The translations under genes were made by a program, and so were the position numbers. 64,000 nt of DNA from CAG-582 sp964551965 (GTDB lineage Bacteria > Bacillota_I > Bacilli_A > RF39 > UBA660): NCBI GenBank assembly GCA_964551965.1, contig CAZKFB010000002.1:3629-67628 (forward strand), read 5' to 3'. The notes beneath the pieces were generated by a model. That model saw only the letters and a list, made by a program, of their open reading frames with translations. It did no database searches and had not been told where the DNA came from. Of this stretch, positions 50,308 to 59,399 are shown in pieces; position 1 is the stretch's first letter; every line of letters starts with the position of its first letter.

Positions 50308-51375
50308 ATGGATCCTATATTAATAATTATTTTAGTGGGTGTTGGTTTATTAGCTGGACCTAAGTTAGTTAAAACTGGTTTAGCAAGATTAATTGCCAAT
50401 GCTGATGAAAATAAAACCAATAATTTAAGCCATCAAATGCTAAAAAAAGAATATAAAGAGAAAAAACAAAAAGAAAAATACCGTCAAAGATTAATTAAAA
50501 AAGGAATAGATCCGGATAAAGTAATTAAAGCAGACATGGATAAATTTCACCATATATCTTTTACTGGTATAAAAACTAAAAAGAAAGCAATTGTAAATGT
50601 AAGAGAAGATGTGTCTTTTAATGAAAGCGAAGATGTATTATTAAAAGGTAGATTACATATTGTTGATATAAATGGTAGAAGAACAGTTCAAGATATCTAT
50701 TTATTTCAACCTCGTGTATATAGTTCAGAAGGAGTATTCTTAGGACCTAAATTAGATAAAACGGGAAAATTATCTGATAAATATACTTATTTATGCCGTC
50801 AAAATGGTGGAGAAATTCTTAATGGTTATATGCCAAAAAGAGAAATATTTACTGGTATGAGATTTGATTTTATACCTGACGATAGCCATAACTTTATCGA
50901 TAGAAATCCTAATTTTGCTGATTTTTCTAGCGAAGATAGAAGACAAGCAGAACAACTTGAACAATTTATTAACATTGATATTCCGAGAGATGGAAATGGG
51001 CAATATATCCCTGTTAATTTAAATGATCCAAAACAAAAAGCTGAATTTGAAAAATATAAGAAAGCTCATTTAGGAAATAAAAAGACACCTAAAGAATACT
51101 TTAGAGATCAATTAAATATTGCTAAAGCCGCATTCTATAAATATCTAAATGAACATCGACCAGACTATGCATACGCACCTAGCAGAACTACTGAGCAAGA
51201 AGAGAGTGCAGAGCCAATTAAGGTTGAGTCAAGTAAAAAAGCTGAACAAAGCATTAACGATTTCTATAAGAGATTTGATTATTATATTCAATCACCATTC
51301 GGTGAAAGATATAACGATTATAATGGGGAATATGGATATACTTCGGGACCACATCATCATCATGGAAGAAGATAA
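50308..51375 (+). CDS. Membrane-anchored basic protein of unknown function
   Basis: The 355-residue protein has one N-terminal hydrophobic segment (about 3-20) followed by a strongly basic, Lys-rich helical part (about 30-75) and a soluble domain (about 80-215, with DVLLKGRLHIVDINGRR and YLFQPRVYSSEGVFLG). A charged helical region and a His/Tyr-rich C-terminus (PHHHHGRR) follow. I do not recognise the family. The start is ATG 50308 after AAGGAG. GTG 50299 lies within that site. It ends before a clear terminator and lies between rmuC and ftsE. The cluster of four His at the end could bind metal. Confidence 0.6.
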   Translation: MDPILIIILVGVGLLAGPKLVKTGLARLIANADENKTNNLSHQMLKKEYKEKKQKEKYRQRLIKKGIDPDKVIKADMDKFHHISFTGIKTKKKAIVNVREDVSFNESEDVLLKGRLHIVDINGRRTVQDIYLFQPRVYSSEGVFLGPKLDKTGKLSDKYTYLCRQNGGEILNGYMPKREIFTGMRFDFIPDDSHNFIDRNPNFADFSSEDRRQAEQLEQFINIDIPRDGNGQYIPVNLNDPKQKAEFEKYKKAHLGNKKTPKEYFRDQLNIAKAAFYKYLNEHRPDYAYAPSRTTEQEESAEPIKVESSKKAEQSINDFYKRFDYYIQSPFGERYNDYNGEYGYTSGPHHHHGRR

Positions 51376-51378
51376 ATT

Positions 51379-51399
51379 AGACCAAATATGGTCTTTTTT
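51379..51399 (+). terminator. Rho-independent terminator
   Basis: The stem AGACCA (51379-51384) pairs with TGGTCT (51389-51394), with an AATA loop and six T. The stem sequence is the same as in the infC-operon terminator at 29179. Confidence 0.8.
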
Positions 51400-51443
51400 C
51401 TTTACATTTTCATCAGATTTTCATATATAATAAGTCTTCATTA

Positions 51444-51452
51444 TGTTATAAT
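51444..51452 (+). promoter_or_regulatory. Extended -10 promoter (TGT TATAAT) before ftsE
   Basis: TG-T-TATAAT lies 21 bp before the ftsE start codon. It probably drives the ftsE-ftsX-M23-cdsA-rseP run. Confidence 0.6.
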
Positions 51453-51472
51453 TTAAATAGTAAGGTGATAAT

Positions 51473-52174
51473 ATGGAATTTATTGAACTTAAAAATGTTT
51501 TTAAAGTTTATAATAATGGAGTTTCCGCTTTAGCCGATGTTAGTTTATCAATAGCTAAGGGTGAATTTGTCTTTGTTATTGGTGAGTCTGGTAGTGGTAA
51601 GAGTACATTAACGAAACTTTTATATCGTGAAGAGAAGCCAAATAAAGGATCTGTTTATGTTGGTGGTATAAATGTTGCTAAATTGAGAAATAGTAATGTT
51701 TACAAATTAAGAAGAAAAATTGGTGTAGTTTTTCAAGACTTTAAATTGCTACCAAAACTTACAGTTTATGAAAATATAGCTTATCCATTAGAAAGTTATG
51801 GAATGAAATCTGATGAGATAAGAAATAAGGTTATGAAAGCAATTGAAAGAGTAGGCCTTAAAGATAAACTTAGAAGTTATCCAAACCAGCTATCGGGTGG
51901 AGAACAACAGAGAGTTTGTATTGCTAGAGCAATAGTTAATGAACCTAAGTTAATTATATGTGATGAACCTACAGGAGACTTAGATCCAAAGATGAGTAAA
52001 GAAATTATGGATGTTATAGATACTATAAACAAAGAATTGGAGTCAACAATAATTATGGCCACTCATGATAAAGAAATAGTTAACCGAATGAAAAAAAGAG
52101 TTATATACTTACACAATGGTGTTTTAGTATCTGACAAGAAGAAAGGAAACTATATCGAAGATGAAAATATTTAG
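51473..52174 (+). CDS. ftsE: Cell division ATP-binding protein FtsE
   Basis: The 233-residue ABC ATPase pairs with FtsX to activate a wall hydrolase during growth or division. Visible are Walker A GESGSGKST, the Q-loop VFQDFKLLP, the ABC signature LSGGEQQR, Walker B IICDEPTGDLD and the switch His in MATHD. The length fits FtsE, with a C-terminal extension of a few residues. ATG 51473 follows AAGGTGATA. It overlaps ftsX by 14 bp and is followed by an M23 peptidase, the expected partner. It is the first gene of a five-gene unit. Confidence 0.95.
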   Translation: MEFIELKNVFKVYNNGVSALADVSLSIAKGEFVFVIGESGSGKSTLTKLLYREEKPNKGSVYVGGINVAKLRNSNVYKLRRKIGVVFQDFKLLPKLTVYENIAYPLESYGMKSDEIRNKVMKAIERVGLKDKLRSYPNQLSGGEQQRVCIARAIVNEPKLIICDEPTGDLDPKMSKEIMDVIDTINKELESTIIMATHDKEIVNRMKKRVIYLHNGVLVSDKKKGNYIEDENI

Positions 52175-53057
52175 AATTATTAGAAAAAATGTAAGAGATG
52201 CTTTTAAAAGCGTATTTCGTAATTTCTCTTTATCAATGGCCTCTATTTCTTGTACTTCAATAACATTAATACTTGTTTCTATTGCTTTAGTAGTAACTTA
52301 TAATGTCAATTCTATTACTAGAAGTATTGAAGACGTATTAACTGTTATTGTATTTGTCGATAAAGATGCTACAGAACAAGATATTGAAAATGTTAGATTT
52401 CAAATAGAAAGCAATAGTAATATTGATAAGAAAGATGTTATTTATCGTACAAAGGATGAAATAAAAGAATCTCTAAGTGAAGATGAAGATTTAAAAAGTA
52501 TATTTGATACTTTAGATGAAAATCCTATTCAATCAGCTTTTGTTGTAAAAGTAAAAGACATAAAGAAGATTACTGATACAGCAAATAGTTTTAAGAATAT
52601 TCCTTTTGTTAAACAAGTTAAATATGGGGAATCCATGGTCAATAGATTATTGTCAATGTTTGATGTTATAAGAAATGCTTGTGTAATTGCCTGTATAGCA
52701 CTTATTCTAGTAACGGCATTCTTAATTGGTAATACAATTAAAATAACAATATTCTCTCGTCGTCAAGAAATAGCTATTATGAGATTAGTTGGAACGAGTA
52801 ATACTGTTATTAAAATGCCTTTCTTAATTGAAGGATTTGTCTTAGGATTTATTGGAGCTATTGTACCAATATTATTAACTATCTATGGATATACATTCTT
52901 ATATGATTATGTAGGAGGTCGTCTATTTACGGATTTAATTGTTTTAGTTAAACCATCAGAAATAATCTATGCTGCTAGTTTAGTTGTATTAATTGTTGGT
53001 GGTTTAGTCGGTATGTTTGGGTCACTTCGTGCTGTAAGGAGGTATTTAAAGATATAA
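52161..53057 (+). CDS. ftsX: Cell division protein FtsX
   Basis: The 298-residue membrane partner of FtsE has an N-terminal transmembrane segment (about 22-44), an extracellular domain (about 45-165, with VIVFVDKDATEQDI), then three membrane segments. IAIMRLVGTSNTVIKMPFLI, a conserved FtsX stretch, lies between them. The extracellular loop normally binds the hydrolase. The gene overlaps ftsE by 14 bp, and its stop shares a base with the next start (TAATG), so the three gene products are made together. Confidence 0.95.
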   Translation: MKIFRIIRKNVRDAFKSVFRNFSLSMASISCTSITLILVSIALVVTYNVNSITRSIEDVLTVIVFVDKDATEQDIENVRFQIESNSNIDKKDVIYRTKDEIKESLSEDEDLKSIFDTLDENPIQSAFVVKVKDIKKITDTANSFKNIPFVKQVKYGESMVNRLLSMFDVIRNACVIACIALILVTAFLIGNTIKITIFSRRQEIAIMRLVGTSNTVIKMPFLIEGFVLGFIGAIVPILLTIYGYTFLYDYVGGRLFTDLIVLVKPSEIIYAASLVVLIVGGLVGMFGSLRAVRRYLKI

Positions 53058-54265
53058 TGAAAAAGAAAGTAGTTACAATATTAACTTTAATTATTACTGT
53101 TATATTATTATCAGTTCCTTCTAGTGAAGCAGCGTCAAAAGCAATGACACTAAAAGATTTAAAAGATGAATTAGCTTCATTGAAGAAACAACAAAGTAGT
53201 ACTAGTTCTAGCCAAAAACTCACTCAAGGTCAGATTAATAGTACTAAGAACAACATTTATAGTAAGCAAACAGAAATAGAAAAAAACCAAAATAGAATAA
53301 CGGAAGCCCAAAATGAATCTGCAGCCTTAGAAGTAGAAATAGCTAATGGGAAAGAAGAATTAGCAAGTATTTTATCTACTTATCAAATAGCTAATGGAGA
53401 TAATGTCTATCTTGAATATATCTTTAAGGCTAAGACTTTTGAAGATTTAGTTTATCGTTATGCCGTTATGGAGCAAGTAATGAATTATCAAGATGATAGA
53501 ATAACTGGATGGAAGAATAAAATTGATCAAAATAACCAATTAAAAATAGAATTGCAAGAAAGAGAAAAAAATTTAAATATGCAAATAAATTCATTGAATA
53601 AGGAAGTTGATAAGTTAGGTGACAAACTGGCTGAATTAGATGAAATGTTTCGCGATATTTCAGCGGAGATAAAATCAGTACAAGATTCAATTAGTTATTA
53701 TGAGAGTATTGGTTGTGGACTAAATGAGTCATTAGATGTTTGTCTTTCAGTTAAAGGAGATAGGGTATTTAGCCGACCTTTAGTTAAGGCAAATAGAATA
53801 AGTTCAGAATTTGGTTATCGTACCCATCCTGTAACTCATCAACCAAATAAATTCCATAGTGGTACTGATATTTCAATTGGTGAAGGAAATAAGGTTTATC
53901 CTGTTGCGAACGGAACAGTATTTAAAATTGTTAGACAATCAAAGTGTGGCGGAAATATGGTGTATATTCACCATTTAGTAAATGGTAAAAAATGGACTTC
54001 TTGTTCAATGCATTTATTAACTATCAATGTAAAGATGGGTCAACAAGTTACAAGTCAAACAGTAATTGGTACAGTTGGTGGGTGGACAACCGCAAAACAG
54101 AATGGTGGTTATGATAAATGTACGACCGGACCTCATCTACATTTAAGTTTAGCGACTGGATGGTATGAAAAAGATTATAGACCTTACAATACATATCGTA
54201 GTCGTCTAGTAAATCCAAGAAGTTATATTAATCTACCTAAAAGTGGATGGTCATCAAGATATTAG
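53057..54265 (+). CDS. FtsEX-linked M23 peptidoglycan hydrolase with coiled coil (EnvC/PcsB role)
   Basis: The 402-residue exported protein has a signal peptide (ends near SSEAAS), a long coiled coil (about 30-220) and a C-terminal M23 domain (about 250-390). The zinc and catalytic residues are complete: FHSGTDIS with His and Asp, CSMHLL with a His, and GPHLHLSL with the HxH pair. The coiled coil is the part that meets the FtsX extracellular loop in EnvC-type proteins. The gene is translationally coupled to ftsX (TAATG). It cuts peptide cross-links under FtsEX control. Unlike the M23 domain at 39634 it keeps the first His of HxH. Confidence 0.9.
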   Translation: MKKKVVTILTLIITVILLSVPSSEAASKAMTLKDLKDELASLKKQQSSTSSSQKLTQGQINSTKNNIYSKQTEIEKNQNRITEAQNESAALEVEIANGKEELASILSTYQIANGDNVYLEYIFKAKTFEDLVYRYAVMEQVMNYQDDRITGWKNKIDQNNQLKIELQEREKNLNMQINSLNKEVDKLGDKLAELDEMFRDISAEIKSVQDSISYYESIGCGLNESLDVCLSVKGDRVFSRPLVKANRISSEFGYRTHPVTHQPNKFHSGTDISIGEGNKVYPVANGTVFKIVRQSKCGGNMVYIHHLVNGKKWTSCSMHLLTINVKMGQQVTSQTVIGTVGGWTTAKQNGGYDKCTTGPHLHLSLATGWYEKDYRPYNTYRSRLVNPRSYINLPKSGWSSRY

Positions 54266-54274
54266 GAGGGAACC

Positions 54275-55063
54275 ATGAAAAGTAGAATTATAAGTGGCAT
54301 AATAATTGCCATCATCGTTATACCAACATTGTATTTTGGTGGATTCATTTATAATTTAGCAATTGGAATTTTAAGTGTATTAGCATTTAAGGAATTAATT
54401 GATGTTAAAAAAGATGTAACAATACCAAATTCTATGAAATTAGTTGGATTAATTTGTATGCTATTATTAATATTTATATCAAAGGAAAATCAGAGTTTGC
54501 TATTTGGTTTAAGCTATGAGACATTGTCGATTGTCTTCTTAAGTTTATTGGCACCAACAATCTTCTTTAAGGATAAAAGTTACAATGCCACATCGGCATT
54601 CTATCTAGCATCAATATGCATTTTCTTAGGTGTAATATTTAATTTATTTATAGCACTTTATAATGCATCGCTTATGCAATTTATATATGTTATACTAATA
54701 GCATGTATGACAGATATATTTGCTCTCTTTGGGGGTAAATTAATTGGTCATCATAAATTAACTAAAATATCGCCAGGAAAAACTATTGAAGGATCCCTAA
54801 TTGGAACTTTAGTTGCTACTGTTGTAGGAACGACATTCTATATAACATTCATTGAATATTCTTCCGTAGTAACTATTGTAATAATAACAATACTATTATC
54901 AGTTATTGGTCAAATTGGTGATATCTTCTTTAGTTTAATAAAGAGAGAAAATGGAGTAAAAGATTATTCTAATTTAATACCTGGACATGGTGGTATATTA
55001 GATCGTTTAGATAGTATAATATTTATACTTATAGCATTTATATTTATGATGCAATTCTTATAG
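54275..55063 (+). CDS. cdsA: Phosphatidate cytidylyltransferase (CdsA)
   Basis: This membrane enzyme makes CDP-diacylglycerol from phosphatidate and CTP, the entry to phospholipid synthesis. The 262-residue protein has about seven hydrophobic segments and the C-terminal signature SNLIPGHGGILDRLDSIIF. The preceding GKLIGHHKLTKISPGKTIEG and GQIGDIFFSLIKRE are also typical. ATG 54275 follows AGGAGGGA. The pair cdsA-rseP is widely conserved in bacteria and here follows the FtsEX set after 9 bp. Confidence 0.95.
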   Translation: MKSRIISGIIIAIIVIPTLYFGGFIYNLAIGILSVLAFKELIDVKKDVTIPNSMKLVGLICMLLLIFISKENQSLLFGLSYETLSIVFLSLLAPTIFFKDKSYNATSAFYLASICIFLGVIFNLFIALYNASLMQFIYVILIACMTDIFALFGGKLIGHHKLTKISPGKTIEGSLIGTLVATVVGTTFYITFIEYSSVVTIVIITILLSVIGQIGDIFFSLIKRENGVKDYSNLIPGHGGILDRLDSIIFILIAFIFMMQFL

Positions 55064-55073
55064 GAGGAAATTT

Positions 55074-56378
55074 ATGGAAGCAAAAGAAAAAAAGAGTACA
55101 ACTGGTAGAGCAAAAAAAGAAGTAAGTAAGACTCCAAAAGTTGAAGAAGTAAAAAATAACCAAAATGAAGAAAAAGTAACTTTAAAAAATATATTAATAT
55201 TACTTGCTATTATTGTAGCAATAGTAGTAGTTTTAGTATTCTTTAAGGGAACAGTTGCTTGGAATATTGTTGTATTGTTACTAATATTGACTGTGCTTAT
55301 CTTTGTTCATGAAGGTGGACATTTCTTGATGGCTAAAAAGTGTGGAGTATTTGTATCTGAGTTTGCTTTAGGAATGGGACCAAAAGTATGTGGCTTTAAG
55401 AGAAAAGGTGATCCAACTCAATATTCACTTCGTGCTCTTCCAATTGGCGGATATTGTCAAATGGCCGGTGAAGAGATGGAAGATATTGATAATTTACCAA
55501 AAGACCAATTTATGTGCAATAAGACAAAGTTACAAAGAACATTAATTTTAGTTGCTGGAGTAACTATGAATTTTATTACAGCAATTCTATTACTTTTCTT
55601 TATTTCATTAGTTTGGGGACATACAGAACAAAGAAGTTATGTTGGACATGTCGAACCAAATACACCAGCATATGAAGCGGGAATTGTTGAAGGAGATCGT
55701 GTTCTTGAATTTAATGGACATAAAGTAAGTACATGGGATGATTTAACAGTTGTCTCAGCTATGAAAAATAAGAATAATAAATACGTTTATAAAGTAAAGA
55801 AGAACGATGGAAAAGTAGTTGAATATGAGCTTGTTCCAATCGACAGTGTTACTATCGAAGGAAAGAGTATTTTAGTTAAGGGAGATACTACTTTAGAAAG
55901 TATTGCTAAAGAATATGATAAAGATGTTGATGATTTAGTTGTAACAAAAGTAATTGGTATATCATCACCACAAAAAAGAATTAATGGATTTATTCCATCA
56001 ATTGAATATGCATTTACTAAATTCGGAAGTGTTGTAAAGACGATGATTTCCATTATTGCTAATTTAATTACTGGTAATATTGGATTAAATGCTTTATCAG
56101 GACCGGTAGGAATGTATACGGTAGTTGATACAGCCGCTAAATTTGGAATAGCTAATATAATATTCCTTATGGCATATCTTTCAATTAACTTGGGAGTACT
56201 AAATATATTACCATTCCCGGCATTTGATGGAGGTAGATTATTGTTTGTAATTATTGAAGCAGTAACTCGTAAAAAAGTAGATGCTAGAGTAGAAGGATAT
56301 TTCCATACTATTGGTTTTATCTTAATAATGATGTTAATGTTATATATTACATTCCAAGATATATTAAATTTATTCTAA
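55074..56378 (+). CDS. rseP: Site-2 protease RseP/RasP, with N-terminal basic extension
   Basis: This membrane zinc protease cuts within membrane-spanning segments of anti-sigma factors and signal peptides. The 434-residue protein has the zinc motif FVHEGGHF (His79, Glu80, His83), a PDZ domain (about 185-280) and the NILPFPAFDGGRLLF motif with the third ligand Asp. Before the first active-site helix there is an extra segment of about 60 residues, with a charged Lys/Glu-rich part and one extra hydrophobic stretch (about 38-57). Most homologues lack it. ATG 55074 follows AGGAGGAAA, 10 bp after cdsA. It ends the unit. Confidence 0.93.
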   Translation: MEAKEKKSTTGRAKKEVSKTPKVEEVKNNQNEEKVTLKNILILLAIIVAIVVVLVFFKGTVAWNIVVLLLILTVLIFVHEGGHFLMAKKCGVFVSEFALGMGPKVCGFKRKGDPTQYSLRALPIGGYCQMAGEEMEDIDNLPKDQFMCNKTKLQRTLILVAGVTMNFITAILLLFFISLVWGHTEQRSYVGHVEPNTPAYEAGIVEGDRVLEFNGHKVSTWDDLTVVSAMKNKNNKYVYKVKKNDGKVVEYELVPIDSVTIEGKSILVKGDTTLESIAKEYDKDVDDLVVTKVIGISSPQKRINGFIPSIEYAFTKFGSVVKTMISIIANLITGNIGLNALSGPVGMYTVVDTAAKFGIANIIFLMAYLSINLGVLNILPFPAFDGGRLLFVIIEAVTRKKVDARVEGYFHTIGFILIMMLMLYITFQDILNLF

Positions 56379-56402
56379 GCAAGAATTATTTCTTGCTTTT
56401 TT
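56377..56402 (+). terminator. Rho-independent terminator after rseP
   Basis: The 9-bp stem AAGCAAGAA (56377-56385) pairs with TTCTTGCTT (56390-56398), with a TTAT loop and a T tract. Confidence 0.88.
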
Positions 56403-56423
56403 ATTGTGTATGTATAAATTTTG

Positions 56424-56432
56424 TGGTATATT
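56424..56432 (+). promoter_or_regulatory. Extended -10 promoter (TGG TATATT)
   Basis: TG-G-TATATT lies 28 bp before the start of the next gene and 21 bp after the terminator. Confidence 0.5.
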
Positions 56433-56459
56433 AATATATATGAATAGAGAGGTGGTTAA

Positions 56460-57266
56460 ATGGGATCTTTCGCGTCATTTATCGAAAGTGAAGCTTTTTT
56501 TCCTGTTTTAATATTGTTATTAATGATATTAATGTTCACATTTGTCTCTATTCTAATGTCTGGTAAAAAACAAGAAAAAAAGAAAATGCAAGAGAGAAAA
56601 AAAATTCAAATTGATGAGAATGCTCAAATTCAATTAGTTCAACATGGAGAAAAAACACATAATATTGAACATGTTGAAAATAAAGAAAAGGAAATTGGTG
56701 GGACGGAAGTAGGATTAGTTAAAGAGGTTGAAGCTGCTGAACTTGAAGAAGTAGAAGAAGAACTAGATACTATGCGTATTACAGTAGAAGAAAGTCAAGA
56801 AATTAAAGTTACTGATTATACTAGACCAATTGAAGATATGGAAGATGAGTATGTTGTTCAACATCAAAATGCTTTAGAAGAAGAATTAAATGAATCAGAA
56901 ATTGTTAAAGTTGAAATGACTGAACCAACTGATAATTCTAATGAAATTGGTGAAGAAATAAATATTCCAATATCAACACCAAAAGAAGAAGTTGATGAAG
57001 AACCAATAATAACTCAAGATATTAATAAAAATAGCAATTCAAAAGATGCTTTTGAAATGAATGCTGATGAAGATCATACGATAAATGAAACTGTTGAATA
57101 TGAACCTCCAAAAGAATATGATGGAGATAAAACAGAAATACTTGATTTCCCTGATTTTGGTTTCTTAGATGATGATAGTTCAAACAATGTTGAAACAAAA
57201 ATATTAGATCAAGCAAACAAATATATCGAAACTATAATGGAAAGTAGAGAAACGCATGAAAAATAA
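56460..57266 (+). CDS. Membrane-anchored acidic, low-complexity protein
   Basis: The 268-residue protein has one N-terminal hydrophobic segment (about 13-33), then a short basic stretch (KKQEKKKMQERKK) and about 215 residues of acidic, Glu/Asp/Val-rich sequence that looks disordered. The basic stretch next to the membrane suggests the long tail is in the cytoplasm. The size and form recall division or septation anchors, but no family is recognised. ATG 56460 follows GAGGTGG. A second, small acidic gene overlaps its end by 11 bp. It lies just upstream of parE-parC but is separated from it by a terminator. Confidence 0.6.
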   Translation: MGSFASFIESEAFFPVLILLLMILMFTFVSILMSGKKQEKKKMQERKKIQIDENAQIQLVQHGEKTHNIEHVENKEKEIGGTEVGLVKEVEAAELEEVEEELDTMRITVEESQEIKVTDYTRPIEDMEDEYVVQHQNALEEELNESEIVKVEMTEPTDNSNEIGEEINIPISTPKEEVDEEPIITQDINKNSNSKDAFEMNADEDHTINETVEYEPPKEYDGDKTEILDFPDFGFLDDDSSNNVETKILDQANKYIETIMESRETHEK

Positions 57267-57429
57267 AGTAGATTTTGAAGATGTATATTTAGAATATCCT
57301 GAATCATTGGAAAATGAAGAGGAACAAGTTAAAGAAACTGAAGAACAAGAAGAGATGACTAATACAACTAAATTGAGTTTAGAAGAATTACAAAAAAGAT
57401 TAGAAGAGACTCAAAGTTTACGATTATAA
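57256..57429 (+). CDS. Small acidic protein, 57 residues
   Basis: This frame starts 11 bp before the end of the acidic membrane protein, with GGAAAGTAGAG upstream as a possible ribosome site. It runs to the stop at 57427-57429 that begins the terminator. The product is acidic and Glu-rich, with a helix-forming end (LSLEELQKRLEETQSLRL). The codon use and the exact fit between the upstream gene and the terminator support it as a real gene. No family is recognised. It may work together with the upstream acidic protein. Confidence 0.6.
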   Translation: MKNKVDFEDVYLEYPESLENEEEQVKETEEQEEMTNTTKLSLEELQKRLEETQSLRL

Positions 57430-57454
57430 GACACTAAAAGTTGTCTTTTTTTTT
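57428..57454 (+). terminator. Rho-independent terminator
   Basis: The stem AAGACA (57428-57433) pairs with TGTCTT (57442-57447), followed by a long T tract to 57454. Confidence 0.7.
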
Positions 57455-57486
57455 ATTTTATGATAAATTTTATTAAGGTGAGGATT

Positions 57487-59397
57487 ATGGCAAAAAAAGA
57501 CTATAATGCAGATTCTATTAAAATATTAGAGGGTTTGGAAGCAGTTAGAAAAAGACCAGGAATGTACATTGGTTCAACGGATAAACGTGGGCTTCACCAT
57601 TTAGTATGGGAAATTGTAGATAACTGTATTGATGAAATAATTAATGGTTATGGAGATAAGATAAAGATTAGACTTAATACTGATGGTTCAATAACAATTG
57701 CTGATAATGGACGTGGTGTTCCTATTGGTATGCATTCATCAGGTAAATCAACTCCTGAAGTTGTTTATACAGTATTACATGCCGGAGGTAAATTCGAAGA
57801 AGGTAACTATAAAGTTAGTGGTGGACTACATGGAGTAGGTGCATCAGTAGTTAATGCTTTATCTGATTGGATGGATGTTACAATCTATACTGATGGTCTT
57901 ATATCTAATATTAGATTCAAAAATGGTGGAGAAGTCGATAGTCCTTTAAAGAAAATTGGTGAATCTAAGAAGACAGGTACTTGTGTAACATTTAAACCAA
58001 ATTATGAAATATTTAAAAATTGTCAATTTTCATTTTCAACAATATGTGAAAGAATGCAAGAGAGTGCTTTCCTTTTAAGTAACTTAACTGTTGAACTTGA
58101 AAATTCTATCGATAAAAAGCAAGTAGTATATCATTATGAAAATGGACTTATTAGTTTTATTGAATTTATTAATGAAGATAAAAAGCCCCTTCATAATGTA
58201 TTACCAATACATGGAGCTAAGTCGGGTATTGAAGTAGATATCGCGCTTCAATATACGGAGAGCTACAATGAATCAATACTATCATTTGTTAACAATGTTA
58301 AGACAACTGATGGAGGTTCTCATGAAGTTGGATTCAAGTCCGGTATTACTAAAGCATTTAATGACTATGCTAAAGATCATGGATTACTTAAAGGCAAAGA
58401 TACATTTGATGGTGCTGACGTTCGTGAGGGAGTAAGTGCTGTTATTAATTTGAAGATACCGGAAGATAAACTTCAATTCGAAGGACAAACAAAAGGTAAA
58501 TTGGGAACTCCTGAAGCAAGAACAATAACAGAACAAATAACTTATGAAAATATGAAATTCTTCTTAGAAGAGAATAAAGAGATGGCTCTTACTATTGTTG
58601 ATAAAGCTGCTCGTAGTAAAGTTGCAAGAGAAGCTGCAAGAAAAGCAAGAGAAGCCGCAAGACAAGGTAAAGGTAAGGAAAAGAAAGATAAGATACTTTC
58701 TGGTAAACTTGCTAAAGCAACGGGAAAAGATAATAAAAAGAATGAATTATTCTTAGTAGAGGGAGATTCAGCCGGCGGTAGTGCAAAGACAGGAAGAAAT
58801 CGTGAAACACAAGCGATACTACCTCTTCGTGGTAAAGTATTAAACTGTGAAAAAGCAAGCACTAACGATATTAACTCTAATGAAGAATTAAATACTTTAA
58901 TCTATGCTATTGGAGCTGGAGTAGGAAATGACTTTGATGCTAGTGAATCTAACTATGGTAAAATCATTATCATGACCGATGCCGATGATGATGGAGCTCA
59001 TATTCAAATATTACTATTAACATTCTTCTATCGTCACATGAGACCACTTATTGAAAATGGTATGTTATATATAGCAAATCCTCCTTTATATGCCTTAGAT
59101 TTTGGAAAATATAAAGAATATATAGCTACTGATGAAGAATTAGAATCAAGAAAAAAAGAATTAAAGCCAAATAGTTATAAGGTACAAAGATTTAAAGGTT
59201 TAGGTGAAATGGATTCTGATGAATTATTTGAAACAACAATGGCACCAGAAACTAGAAGTCTAATTAAAGTAAGTATTACTGATGCTGCCCTAGCAGAAAA
59301 GAGAGTATCAGTGCTTATGGGAGATAAAGTCGAACCTCGTAAAGAGTGGATAAATGAAAATGTCGATTTTACTTTAGAAGATAATTTTAGGAGGTAA
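57487..59397 (+). CDS. parE: Topoisomerase IV subunit B (ParE)
   Basis: ParE is the ATPase part of the enzyme that unlinks daughter chromosomes. The 636-residue protein has the GHKL ATP site (EIVDNCIDEI, DNGRGVPIG, GGLHGVGASVVNAL), the transducer with QTKGKLG, and the TOPRIM motifs LVEGDSAGGSA and IIIMTDADDDGAHI. The sequence around LPLRGKVLNCEKA and the absence of a long GyrB-type insert favour ParE over GyrB, as does the pairing with parC. The start is ATG 57487 behind AAGGTGAGG. An ATG at 57460 lies upstream of this site and is rejected. It is followed 2 bp later by parC. Confidence 0.93.
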   Translation: MAKKDYNADSIKILEGLEAVRKRPGMYIGSTDKRGLHHLVWEIVDNCIDEIINGYGDKIKIRLNTDGSITIADNGRGVPIGMHSSGKSTPEVVYTVLHAGGKFEEGNYKVSGGLHGVGASVVNALSDWMDVTIYTDGLISNIRFKNGGEVDSPLKKIGESKKTGTCVTFKPNYEIFKNCQFSFSTICERMQESAFLLSNLTVELENSIDKKQVVYHYENGLISFIEFINEDKKPLHNVLPIHGAKSGIEVDIALQYTESYNESILSFVNNVKTTDGGSHEVGFKSGITKAFNDYAKDHGLLKGKDTFDGADVREGVSAVINLKIPEDKLQFEGQTKGKLGTPEARTITEQITYENMKFFLEENKEMALTIVDKAARSKVAREAARKAREAARQGKGKEKKDKILSGKLAKATGKDNKKNELFLVEGDSAGGSAKTGRNRETQAILPLRGKVLNCEKASTNDINSNEELNTLIYAIGAGVGNDFDASESNYGKIIIMTDADDDGAHIQILLLTFFYRHMRPLIENGMLYIANPPLYALDFGKYKEYIATDEELESRKKELKPNSYKVQRFKGLGEMDSDELFETTMAPETRSLIKVSITDAALAEKRVSVLMGDKVEPRKEWINENVDFTLEDNFRR

Positions 59398-59399
59398 TC

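Noticed and set aside
57460..57486. Upstream ATG as the start of parE
   Set aside because: It lies directly behind the terminator T tract and has no ribosome site, while ATG 57487 has AAGGTGAGG just before it and matches the family N-terminus.
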